Shown here in pieces: positions 53,046-64,000 of a DNA stretch of 64,000 bases (positions within the stretch are counted from its first letter, which is position 1; every line of letters begins with the position of its first letter). The notes under the pieces were generated by a model. The model did not search any database. It worked only from the letters and a program-made list of their open reading frames with translations, and had not been told where the DNA came from. Source of the DNA: Platynereis dumerilii (lineage: Eukaryota; Annelida; Polychaeta; Phyllodocida; Nereididae); contig JAPTHN010000015.1 in assembly GCA_026936325.1 (NCBI GenBank), positions 5,110,117 to 5,174,116 of the forward strand. Reading direction: 5' to 3'. The translations under genes were made by a program, and so were the position numbers.

Positions 53046-55400
53046 TAGGGCTGGCCCTTTTTCAACAATGTTTAAAAAGTCCTGCTCCCTCATTCTAATA
53101 TGAGGCCTTTAGGTCTTAGAAACCACCTGATACCAAAATTTTGCAGATTTGATGAAAAAAACCCAGGCCCCTGGGCCATTTTAGAAATTACGTTTTTGAC
53201 AATAAGAAAAAACGCAAAAATACCTGTATCTTGAGAACTAAAGCAGATAGAGACATGATATTGACACCAAAATCTCCGGAATACCTACATTCATATTCAT
53301 CTTCAATACATTTTAGGGCCCTTAACCCAATACTTTTTGAGTTATTGGCAAAAAACCATATTTTGCCTTTATTTTCATGAAAATCGTCAGAAAAAATACA
53401 ATTAATTGCAGAAATCATTGAAGACAGGTACCTTCTGTGCCTCTGTTTATCTTCACTACATATATTATATAATTTGAACATTTATTTCTGTTATTACTTG
53501 CACAAAATGCTGTGAATTAGTTATAATAAATGAGTATTACATGAATTATTTGCATCAAAACACTGCCTCATTTCAACCAAGTCGCTCAAAAATTAAGAGA
53601 GGTTACATTCTTACAAAGGTTACAACATAAATTAGAAAAAGAATCTGCCCTTACTGTAAATTGTGTTTAATCTGCTGCTAAAGCAGCTCTTGTTGTTATC
53701 AAAAATTATGTTAAAGTGTCTGTAAGATAATTGGTTAAAGGAGTTAGGCTTAGTTGGATGGTTTCCTTGGGAATATGCCTCCATCGACAGTGAACAACTC
53801 AAATTGTCACATTTTGTGGGCCCACAACTATGATATGGAACTTGAGAAGGGTACATCAGTCCAGTACAGCATCAAAAAGTAATGTGATCACTGATCAGTC
53901 CTTTTAAGTTGTCCTTTTGGTTCATTAATCTCTGCTTGTGAAATCTAAGGAATGGACTGACAAACTGAGATCCAGAAAAAAATATCAAGATATATCAAGC
54001 CAATGAAACCATTTAATGAATGAGAATAAAACAAATTGTTTTGTGTAGTTGATGATGAAGTAAATGGCACTGGGTATTTCAGTATAGACTACAAACTAGT
54101 AAGTCATTCAATATGTGTCAGTGACAAATAAATCCTGAGAGACTAAATTGACAAAAATAATTAGCAACAGTCTTTTTTACTTTATATGTGAGAGATAATC
54201 TAGAGGGTGCACTCAGCCATGAGACACTGATGATTATTGATAAAACAATTATTATATCTTAAATGTTCACAAAAAGAGAGGTTAAAATATTAGCCAACCC
54301 AAGTTAATAATAAACAATCTATCCAAAAAATGGCTTGTAACTGTGAATCAGCTTTGTTTGTCAATTCTTGGCATTGTTGTGGAAGAGAAATTAAACCTAT
54401 AGCGAATGAAAAATACGCTAAACAGAGTGGACAATCAGCATTGAACTATACATGCGGAGTCATTACAAAAACTCGCCAGGTAGACCAATGTTGTACATGT
54501 AAATTATGTCACTGGAAAGACAGCGATTATTCATTTTAATAGTTGAAATAATAACTAGAATGTAAAAAAAGTAAACTGTATTAAGTTACCATTTTCAAGA
54601 CCCACATCAAACTGTAGGTCATCAAATGTGTCAAGTTTTGTGGTTCACTGCCGATGGAGGCATACTACCAAGGAAACCATCTATCCAAGCCTAACTCCTT
54701 TAACCAATTATCTTACAGACACTTACACATAATTTATGATAAAAAATAGGCAGCTTACTAAACACAATTTACAGTAAGGCAGATTATTTTCCCAATTTCT
54801 GATATAACCTTTGTATGAATGTAACCTCTCTTACATTTTTAGCGACTTGGTTGAAATGAGGCAATGTTTTGATGCAAATGATTCATGTATGGCCTAATAC
54901 TCGTTCACAAAAACTAATTGATAGCATTTTGTCATTTTGTGCAAGTAAAAAAAAATAAAAACAAATGTTCAAATTATATAATATACATAGTGAAGATAAC
55001 AGAGGCATAGCAGGTACCTGTCTTCAATGATTTCTGCAATTAATTGTATTTTTTCTGACGATTTTTGTGAAAATAAAGGCAAAAATATGGTTTTTTGCCA
55101 ATAACTCAAAAAGTATTGGGTTAAGGGCCCTAAAATGTATTGAAGATGAATATGAATGTGGGTATTCCGGAGATTTTGGTGTCAATATCATGTCTCTATC
55201 TGCTTTAGTTCTCAAGATACAGGTATTTTTGCGTTTTTTCTTATTGTCAAAAACGTAATTTCTAAAATGGCCCAGGGGCCTGGGTTTTTTTCATCAAATC
55301 TGCAAAATTTTGGTATCAGGTGGTTTCTAAGACCTAAAGGCCTCATATTAGAATGAGGGAGCAGGACTTTTTAAACATTGTTGAAAAAGGGCCAGCCCTA
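53046..55400. mobile_element. hAT-like element with arms of about 770 bp, nested in the transposon protein
   Basis: The ends are tagggctggccctttttc and its inverse, flanked by the 8-bp duplication ctatgtgt (53038-53045 and 55401-55408). The arms are reverse complements for about 770 bp. The outer 300 bp are almost identical; inner parts differ by small gaps. The middle, about 53820-54620, has no recognisable transposase. One 69-codon frame at 54330-54539 matches nothing I know. TAGGG ends and the 8-bp duplication fit a non-autonomous hAT element. It interrupts the coding region of the outer transposon, so it arrived later. Confidence 0.85.
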
Positions 55401-56773
55401 CTATGTGTACCTACTGACAAGAGCAAGCTAATGCCTTGTCTGGAGCAAACATTAAATGAGTATAGTGTCTCAGGCCTTCCCAGAATGTCCTGTTAAAGCT
55501 GCTGTATTAGATGGAATGACGGTAGTTCAAACCCTTGGAAAGCCAAAAAATGCCCAGACATGTGAGGAGTTTTCCAGAACATTTGTTCTGGTCGTCCAGG
55601 CAAATTTCCGAGAGCACCTAGAAGTGAATATTGTGTTAGACAACTATGCTGTCGATGCGCACTCCTTAAAAAAGTCCATCCGAAAAAAGAAAGAGTTGGG
55701 GCAGTGAAGCAAATTAACTTCATGTCGATGACAGAACGTCTATTGCCAATGTGAGCATGATGCTATTCCTGTCAAGTTCCAAATCAAAAGACAAACTCAC
55801 TTGTGACCTAGCCAAAAAGTGCTTCAGTTACTTTCAGAACAAGATAAATACATTCATAGTAACTTCAAAGGAAAAAGTAATGTCAGCTGGCTGAAATGTC
55901 CAACATCTTGAATGCACACTCGAGGAGGTGGATGGTCATTTAATCTTGCATGCGGCAGATGTAGCTAAAAGTGGTGCTGATATTGTGGACATCTTCTCTC
56001 AAGACACAAATGTTATTGTTTTGGCAGTAAGACTCATTCCGCGGCTTGGCAAAGAAAAACTTCATACAAGTACTGGAGCAAAACAGAGAGCTATTTCAGT
56101 GAACCGGATCCATGAAACACTTGGGGAAGAAAAGGCTGCAGCACCACCAGGTTTTCTTGCTTTCTCTGGTGCAGTCATAACTGGATACTTTGCAACAAAG
56201 GACTAATTTACATGTTAGAAGGTCTTCTGTGAGGCTGATGATGTGGTACAAGCTTTCCAGGTTCCTGGTCAACACGACGAACCTGAAGAATCCATCCAAG
56301 CACGACTTGAAAACTATGTTTGCCAATTGTATGATCCACAAACAAAAATAAAAGATATTGCAAAGACACGCTGGCAGTGCTTAAAGAAAATCCAATCCCA
56401 AGGGCAAAAGCTACCACGAACAAAATAGCTCTTCAACAAGCTGTTCTCAGAGCCCGGTACCTAACAAGCAATAGTTTGGCAAAATGACATTGTACCAAAA
56501 CCAGCCATATTGGATCCCTATGAATTTGGCTGGACATTTGAAAATAGAAGATACCTTCCTGTTACAACTTTGCTTCCTCCTACCCCTGATGCTGTTCTTT
56601 AGTTGGTTAAATGTGGATGCAAAAAGAACAATTGCGCAAATTGGTGTTCATGCCGCCAGAATGATCTTGTGTGTTCTGACCTCTGTCTCTGTGGAGCCGA
56701 TGAAGAGGTATGCACCAACACTGACACTGTATCTCATGATGACACTTCATCTGATGAAGATGATACTTTTTGA
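55401..56773 (+). pseudogene. Transposon protein, C-terminal part with CXC cysteine domain, decayed
   Basis: This continues the protein beyond the nested element: T-D-K-S-K-L-M, A-A-V-L-D-G-M-T, L-D-N-Y-A-V-D-A-H-S-L-K-K, then H-A-A-D-V-A, S-Q-D-T-N-V-I-V-L-A, P-P-G-F-L-A-F-S-G-A, then V-C-Q-L-Y-D. The order D-G... D-N-Y... D-T-N-V-I-V-L-A resembles a PIN/FEN-like nuclease fold; that is inference. At 56612-56773 lies C-G-C-K-K-N-N-C, C-S-C, C-S-D-L-C-L-C, the spacing of Tesmin/TSO1-type CXC zinc-binding domains, followed by an acidic serine-rich tail and a stop. An in-frame stop stands six codons before the first cysteine, and other shifts occur upstream, so the copy is dead. Confidence 0.65.
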
Positions 56774-59700
56774 GAAATTGGTTTATCACATCAATTCTGA
56801 CAATTATTGTTGTGGTATTTCTTTATGAGAAGTTATACACTGTACGCAGATAGCTTTGGTGACTTGATGATTCAGTTGTCATTTTTGTACATAATAATTA
56901 TGTCATGTAATCATATAATAGAACATTGTTTGGATAATTTAATTATTATTTGTTCTGCTTTATAGACCATTTCTAAATTATATAGGACTATACGACAATG
57001 CATTATGCAGTAAACTTCAGATTATAGTTGAATGGTTCATGATGACAGCTTTCGACTATGATAAAGTATATTTCTATTTGGACACTTTCTTGATTGCCGT
57101 TGTACTGTATCTATTGACACGATTATTCTTTTAGTCATTCAAATTATCATTGCTTTCTATAAATTTAGGTAGTTTCTTCATTTCTCAATATAAAGCCAGG
57201 GACAATACACAAAATCAATCTATATATTGCAAATAAGCACAGATTTGCTGAAAAATATGACTGTTTACGGCATCAGCGGCCATCTTGTCCACCATCTTGA
57301 ATTTGAGTGGGAAGATGTGATCAGAAAAAATGCAATCATTAATTTTTGAATTCTACACAAAATTCTGATCTAGAAACATCAGGATTGCAAATTTTAACAT
57401 GACATTTTCACGGGAGCCAGTTTAGCTACACAAGAGAACAGACTACAATATAAATATTGATTTTATGGCAAACTAAACTTTTTTTGGTCATTTTAAATCC
57501 CGCCTATCTTATTTACATAATGGTAAGCAAATTTCAGTCCGGCTAAGAGAAATCTCTCAGGATTCTTGGCCATCTGCATACATGGGTCTCCTATTTGTTG
57601 CCATAATTAATCTCCTCTTAGCATCAGGCAAACATCCCCCAAGTTATTAATAATAGTTGCACTGCTTCATAATTCTTACTTTCATCCTGTACACAAAGTA
57701 ATTCCCACTTTCAACATCTAACAAATAAGCCCTATTCCCTAACTTTCTTTAATAGCCATTGCTAAGATATTCCTGCCATACTGCTACTTTTGCTGACACT
57801 TATGGAATCATTGTAGACTCTAAAGTTAGAGTAAACAAATGTCAACTACTTGTACAAAAGCACTGCAATTTTCTTTATGAGGTCATATCCCTATATCTTC
57901 AATGCATGGCTCATAAGCAGTGAGGGATATCATATCCAATACAATCTATGCAATCAGGAAAAGTCATTTAATGTGGTACAGTGCTCATCAATCAGGTCAC
58001 AAGCTACCCAATGACAGATTGGCAGTTCGTTTCAATGTATTGGATATGACCAGTTGTAAGGTCATTAATGTCCACTAGCAGCTGAAAGTGTGTACTCATC
58101 ATTCTTGACTGTAATGGATGGCTGCTGACTTTGACGGCTCTTATTTCTGTAACTTGGTGCATATTACAATTGAGGGGATATATAGACATTTACTATGTAC
58201 ATATAACTGACTCATTGAGTTTGTGTTGCTTAATTACTCTACAATACTTGCCTGTTAGCTGCTGCCTGGAAGGAACACGGCATTTTATGCATTATATGGG
58301 TACAAGGGAGAGTGCATGGAAGGTTAGTTACATCTCATTCTGCTACACGTACATCAGTCAGTAGAAGGTCAATTTGCTGCTGTTTCATGACAAGGCAGAT
58401 TTGTTTAGCCCATGCACATGCCTGTCAATTGTAGAATGAACACCTGCCCGGATGCCCAATTCACAATAATTATTTTGTAACTTGTTGTTGAATTTAATCA
58501 GGCTTATGAATGTACGGAATTACTCATCAGAGGTACATTAATTTTATACACAATTTCATTTATGTGCAGGACAATAAGCCATAAGTTTATCAATCATTCA
58601 AAAAATCAAGTAACATGGAATGATGATAACTTTGAAAGTGAACCCTTAAAATTTACCTCTAATCTCGTATATAGCTAAAAATAACCACACCTTTTACTTA
58701 AACTGCCAATTCACAAACAGGAGTGGGGCTTTTATAAGTCGATCCAGGATGCATAGATACACAGAAATATTCCAATGAAAAGATAATGCTTGTGAAAGGA
58801 GAACCAACAAAGTCAAATTGTACAATTGCAGGCTGTTGCCAGGGTCTGATATATTGCTTGTAGAGCATATGGTAACATTGTGATTCCACAGAGATTGTAC
58901 CTTGCCTCTGAAAATAAATTATGGTATAGTGCCGAAAGAGTGGTCTTGTGTAGTCAGCTACACCTCCAGCAGCACATACAGATACAAGCCAGAGTCACCG
59001 CCTAACGGTGCATCTACATAGACAAAGGAGACAGTTACGATGAGTTGTTTTTACCTCAGGGACCAATAGCAACGCGGACTGCGACTCGTGGGAGGCATCC
59101 TTACAGCATATTAAAGCCACTAAAGCATTTATTTCGCCCTCCCATGGCTGACTGTACTGCTTGATGGGCAAGCACATTTTATGGAAAGGCCAAGCCCTAT
59201 TGCATGAACACAAGGTCACAGAATGCAAGCATGACACTTCAGTCTCACAGTTATCTACTTGAGACTCATCCTAAAACACTGCATAACGCCCTCCCTTTCT
59301 CAAAACTCAATAAAAATACTCCAAAAAGAAAACAAAGTCTTTATCTTCTCCAAATACTTTGCTTGGATTGAAAGTGAATGGCTTGTTCAGTTCCATTTCC
59401 CTTTGTCTCCTATCAACTTCATATTTTGTAGATTAAGGTTTTAATTCAAATCTGAGTCTAGAGATGGGCATATGACCCCAGAAAGACATGAAGACAGAAA
59501 CTATATGGTGCCATTGAGCCTGTTTACATCCCCTTTACTGCATTTGTTTCACCAATCGAAGCTTCAATTGAAAACCTCAATGGCTCGACCATTAAAATGC
59601 AAAAGAGAACCAGATTGCTCATTTTTTTCAGTATTCATTGAGAATCATTTTATTGGAGGCCTATCGGTAATGTTAAAATAACTCCCAGTCAGGTCTTGGG

Positions 59701-62459
59701 GTCGCATTAGAGACCATGTCATGCGCTGTGTTGCTTCGGGCATAACAAGTTCCTCTTCATCTGAGCATATTTCAGGCCATCATCTCTCTCCTCAAACATT
59801 TTATTTCTTCATCCTTGGGGTTATTCAATAACAAGAAATGGTAACGTCCTTAATATCATCACTTGAATTGAGATAAAAATCTTGAGCCTCCCTCAAGGAC
59901 TAACAATATACGCAATGAATTAGTTTACTCATTACTGTCTATTCTTCTGTATTTCACAATAGTTTGATCTTAAAGAGAATCTTTCTTTTGCGCAGATGGC
60001 TGCCTGATGTGCACCTGCTTAGTAGCAGTGAAATAGAGTTTATCTCAAGGTGAGCCACTGAAAACTCACAAATCTCTCGTCTGGTGAATTGCCTTGGGAG
60101 GACAACACACCTAATCCATCCATTGGCCTCTTGCATACTTGCCATTCCTCACATTGAAATCTTACATGAGCAATAACCAGCCTGGGTCCTTAAGACATGA
60201 AGGCCTCATTAGGACCCAACATTGTCTGCTCATGAGCGATTATATTGAGTTGGAAGGACACAAAGTGGATTGTTGAAGAAGCCTGTCACCTTGCCACCAG
60301 GAGGCCAAACAAAGCCAGAGATGTAACCCTCTTTGGCAGCCATTAATGGAGACCTTGCCTTGATGCCATAATCGCTTTAATGCTGGTCCTTTTGGCCTAG
60401 GCACTACTCATCTCTCTTGGTCTAACATTACACCTATTGTCTACAGCGGTCATGTTTGCTCTTCATTAGGCAAGTGGCTTATGACACACACATGTTTAGC
60501 TGGGTACACATTTTATAACAAGAACATATTGGTCAAAAAAAGTTTCAGAAATTTTATCTTCAGGTAAATTTTACTGCACTTCATTTTGCTTGAGCTTCCA
60601 CAGGTAATTTTCAGTAAAATTGTTGTGCAGCTGCATTGTAGATTATGGTGTGCATTAACATAATTTTAGACAATTTCAGACAAATTATCCTTGAGCTGGA
60701 GATTAGCCCACCAGTCTATTGACTCTTTGTATACTAGATATTAAGTCTTTACTAAAGTTCTACTACATTTTCGGCAGTTTCAGTACAAGCACGCTTATAC
60801 TACCAATGAGATACAAGCCCAGGCAGGCAGGTGCAGAAGTGGAAGCATTGATTTTGCTACCAGCTGAGTCTGTTGCTTATTGATGGCTCTCATGTAGCTT
60901 TGGGACCCCGACAGCTATTGGCCTGTGGTGATAGGTGAACCACTGGTGTCACTAGCAATCTGTCACACATTATCTTTCCCAGCCTGTGATATTTCATGTG
61001 TTTGATAAGCATTCATTTAAAAGGCTTTTAAATAATCTTGTCAGTCATGTTATCATGTCACTGTTAAGTGGAGGCTTAATCAAACTGAACTTTAATATCC
61101 TATTACCCTAGAGCAACACAACTGGTTGGTGCTTCAGTGTCACATCCCTGTTACATCTGCTTTCAGCTTGCAGATACCCTGTTGAGGACAACCCATTTTA
61201 TAGGGCTTCAACCTTTCCTGTATTTACTCTGTCAGCAGGAAATTACATATATTAGGTGATAGCTTTCAGAGGTTTTCAGCATGCTCCCTCTTCTATTTGT
61301 AAATTGATCACTTAGTTTCCATGACAACCTGCAAGTGGAGCAATTGTTGCAGCATACATGTGAGAGCATACAATGAAGTGTACACAAAGAGAAAAATTGC
61401 TGGTAGAAAATTGCGGTTTCACTGTTGCTTTTTTATGTCCTCAGCAGTGACAGGAAGACTGAGATTTTGCAAAGTCACTATCCGTTATTTGATAGTAAAT
61501 GTCACCTTACTTGGAGGGCCCTTTTATTGCAACTGAGAATGTCAGTCAGACTGTAAACAGCCAAAGGCTTCTGGATTCTTGCCCATCACCATGGACTAAT
61601 AGTGTGCCTTGGTAAATAAATCACCCCCACGAGTCATCAAGCGAAACTTATAACTTTGACAAGACTGCGTTTACCACTTGAAAAATGAACCATGGAGATT
61701 ACTGATGAAAAACACTAAAGGAAACCAGAAAAAAATAATAAAAGATAGTCAAAGGGGCAGCAGAGCACTCAAAGCAGCGACCCATGTTGTGATCCAATAT
61801 TAGTGTCGCTCTTAAGCCACAAGTTGAGTTATTGGACACTACTCATCCTGGGTAGGGCAGTGTCATTACGGAGGGTGCCTTATTGGAATAGACGGTTGGA
61901 AGAGTAGGCTATTACAGGCCTCCTGACAAGGTTGCTTGTACTGTGGGGCCAACCAGGATCACCTGCCTCAAAAGCTTCCGAAAATCCCAGCTTGTTGACC
62001 TTCCTCTGCATGTTTTTACACTCGATGAGGGGAAATGGGCACCAACAGGCTGTTTGCACTATGCGCCATGTCTCCCAATGTGTTGCCACTCATTCGCGTA
62101 GTGTCATTTCCTCCTCATTATGCGGCCAATATGTTGTGGTTTTCCAAATGTGCCTCTTGACGCACTTGAGGTTGTTGCATGGCCTGTGGAAGTTCGTGAC
62201 TCCCTTATGTGTAGAATTAGGCTCATGAAACAAGTCACATGAGAAAGGGGACTTTCTCTCAAAAATCTTTGTTCATTACATCAGTTTGGAAATAGTTATT
62301 TGGCCATTCAAGAAGGATGTTGAATAATACATTCAAACTATAATCAACCTTTAACATGCTTTCAAAGAGTTGAGAGCATTGATATAGCATACAAACATAT
62401 AAGGTAAAACCAGTTACAGAAATATGCTTGAAAACCTTTTGATACACAATGGCTTAGTA

Positions 62460-63352
62460 CACTGTAAAATTGGAGGCACTGTTTTAGCTCAATTGATTGA
62501 GTGTGATGGTTGCACAAGTTGATTGAGCTAACATAGATTAACGTTTTCAGCAGAGAAAACTCAAAATATCGAACTGAGAAAATACTAAGCTATGTTACAG
62601 CTAAAAATATTGAGTTATGTTGATTTACTTATTTGAGCTGACACAACTCAAAATTTAGAGCTGTGTTGACTTATTTTTAGTTGCTTTTGATTTATATTTG
62701 TGTGACCTGTCTTATCAAGTTATTTATGAATGTGGGCTGTAATCCCAAAATATTGTTAGATCGCTTAGATCTCTCAAGGAGATCCACCTGATGCAGTGTG
62801 CTTCATTTTAGCACATCATGGACAGGAACAAGATGCATTCAACATAGACCATTGCAATACAAGGAGATTTAAAAATTAATTTCTTGTGAATAAATCCCAA
62901 TGGCCAGTGTCTCATCTGAGTTGGTATACAGTGCTAGAAGCCTTTATTTGAACACACTCTGACTTGGAAATGTTGGTTGGCATGTGTGAAAGCGTGCATC
63001 TAATTACTCCTACAAATTAATTTAACAGAGATAAAAATATAAAAAAATGACAAGCTAAATTGGCGTGCTACTCAGTTTTCTTTGGGATAGTGTAGCATAA
63101 ATGTTCTTTTTTATTCTAAATAAATAATTATATAAAACTAAATGCAGTGTTATGAGAAGTGCTTGTAATATCTGCAACAACTGATGCTTTCATGTTTTCA
63201 CAGCTTAATGTTATGATTCGTTTGGACAACTTACAGCATTGAGCTATCATACCTTGAAAACTAATAGGATTGAGCTATCATAGCGTGAAAATTATTATCA
63301 TTCTCAGACAGCTCAAATTATTGCTTCAACACAGATTTCAAATTTTACAGTG
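62460..63352. mobile_element. MITE-like element, 893 bp, CACTGTAAAATT ends, TA target
   Basis: The insert starts cactgtaaaatt and ends aattttacagtg, with ta on each side (62458-62459 and 63353-63354). Unit 5 reads straight through at the corresponding site (cttagtacg, near 44170). Near the left end, words such as tgagctaacatag, gagttatgttgat and gagctgtgttgac recur in both orientations. Near the right end, gattgagctatcata occurs twice. No coding region is visible. TA targets fit Tc1/mariner or ISL2EU-type elements; CACTG ends also occur in CMC elements. Confidence 0.7.
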
Positions 63353-63540
63353 TACATTTTGTAGTTGGTATACAGTGGTAGCATCATGTTGAAGAAACAG
63401 AGAGAATTTTCAATTGAGACCTAAAACGTTTGTTTGTGACCAACAACAAGAGGATTATCCAATGGCAATAAATACTAAAATCACTTGAAAATGACACATC
63501 ATAAGGCCTCCCCGTCATCTCGACAAATCTAACCGCCTCT

Positions 63541-63640
63541 ATGACCCACAGAAAAATAACTTGTTTTTTGAAATTTTGTAACTGTATTTTTTATATTTTG
63601 GTCTAAATAAACTTTTGTCATTGTCATTGTCATTATGGTT
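63541..63640 (+). mobile_element. Short LINE 3' tail, TCATTG repeats
   Basis: Unit 5 reads cctctacggtttccatgctc near 44410. Here cctctatg is followed by about 100 foreign bases ending in ataaacttttg and repeated tcattg, then tatggttttcatcctc resumes. tatg on both sides may be the target duplication. This is the usual look of a heavily 5'-truncated LINE. Confidence 0.55.
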
Positions 63641-64000
63641 TTCATCCTCAAAGTGTGATCAAAAAACATTATCGCCCTTCAGTTAATATAATTTATAAAG
63701 TGCCCATTTAACAGTGAGACATGATTCCCTGCTTCTCCTTAATAAATAATATAGAGCAGTCATTGACAGAAAATAGGGAGAATCCTGTATGCCTCACTCT
63801 TTTTTAACTAGGATTGTAAAGATGAAAAGCGAAATGCTGAGAAATTTACACTGTATGTGAAAAAACTGCACAATTTAAACTCGGTGAGGCAATAAATTCT
63901 GAAGGACTACGGTGAATGCAATTACTTTCAAAACTAATCTAACAGCAATGACTGAGGCTGAAAGTAAATTGCCTTGAGCAGACAGAAATTTGTCAGTGTT

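Larger units (their letters stand above)
51079..57444 (+). mobile_element. DNA transposon of unassigned superfamily, 6.37 kb, containing a nested element
   Basis: The ends are agtctgttctcttgtgta and its exact inverse. Subterminal similarity continues imperfectly for about 170 bp (gattgcattttttc, caagatgg, gatggccgc on both arms). The 5-bp duplication acaat flanks it (51074-51078 and 57445-57449), and landmark D in units 1, 3 and 4 shows the empty site (ccagac next to ataaatattg). Without the nested element and its duplication it is about 4.0 kb. The plus strand carries the relics of one long protein. A 5-bp duplication occurs in few animal superfamilies (Transib among them), but I see no motif tying it to one. 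Confidence 0.8.
50950..64000. repeat. Tandem segment unit 6 (runs off the window)
   Basis: Landmark D is cut at 51074 by a transposon and resumes at 57450. Then come F near 58350, I-equivalent sequence near 58980, M near 59760, O near 60070, R near 61060, T near 61530, W near 62080, and Z near 63970 at the window edge. Bases 57450-62450 contain only short frames that are not kept open in other units; I support no gene there. A MITE and a LINE tail are listed separately. The missing first exon of the receptor gene should lie here or beyond. Confidence 0.7.

Noticed and set aside
54330-54539. 69-codon cysteine-containing frame inside the nested element
   Set aside because: Too short and unmatched to call a transposase. 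It may be chance.
51079-57444. Polinton or virus-like element
   Set aside because: The target duplication is 5 bp rather than 6, and no polymerase, integrase, packaging ATPase or capsid motif is visible.
59954-60145. Minus-strand frame with V-V-L-P-R-Q-F-T-R near landmark O in four units
   Set aside because: The core is kept because the DNA is duplicated. Starts and ends differ in every unit and no family is recognised.

Overview
This is a window of animal nuclear DNA: AT-rich, intron-containing and full of repeats. Its only host gene that I recognise with confidence is a nicotinic acetylcholine receptor (nAChR) subunit gene on the minus strand. Six exons at 46635-50711 carry everything from the start of the mature ligand-binding domain to the last membrane segment, with matching splice phases and no stops. 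The exon with the start codon and signal peptide is not identified. The receptor sequence (no vicinal cysteines in loop C, an M2 segment opening A-V-G-M-S-L-F) and a SINE-like head of gtgagtgagtgag followed by ttttacgcc suggest a lophotrochozoan such as a mollusc or brachiopod. That assignment is inference.

Almost all the rest is one array of six to seven diverged tandem copies (6-13 kb) of a single segment, numbered here as units 0-6: about 1-5430, 5430-14300, 14300-23600, 23600-33050, 33050-38880, 38880-50950 and 50950 to the end. The same landmarks recur in the same order: D (agattgtttaggtcc), F (acatcagtcagtagaag), I (gttcaggctgtaatcac), M (gagcatgttttaggcc), O (aatctcttgtctggtgaa), R (ctgtttagtggaggc), T (cccttttattgc), W (tgttgccactcatt), Z (cttgagcagacagaaatt), then the nAChR gene. 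Unit 5 keeps the whole nAChR body. Unit 2 has a copy that lost its middle exons and splice sites. Units 1 and 4 keep only the N-terminal exon, decayed. Units 0 and 3 appear to have lost it.

Because the units align to each other, many younger insertions can be outlined exactly, with target duplications and empty sites. They include a 2.6-kb hAT-like element (1692-4297), a 6.37-kb DNA transposon of unassigned superfamily (51079-57444) with a long decayed protein, a 2.36-kb long-inverted-repeat hAT-like element (53046-55400) nested inside that protein, three MITE-like elements, two probable solo LTRs, and SINE or LINE tails. There is an assembly gap at 22009-22150. I saw no convincing tRNA, rRNA, CRISPR or bacterial feature.
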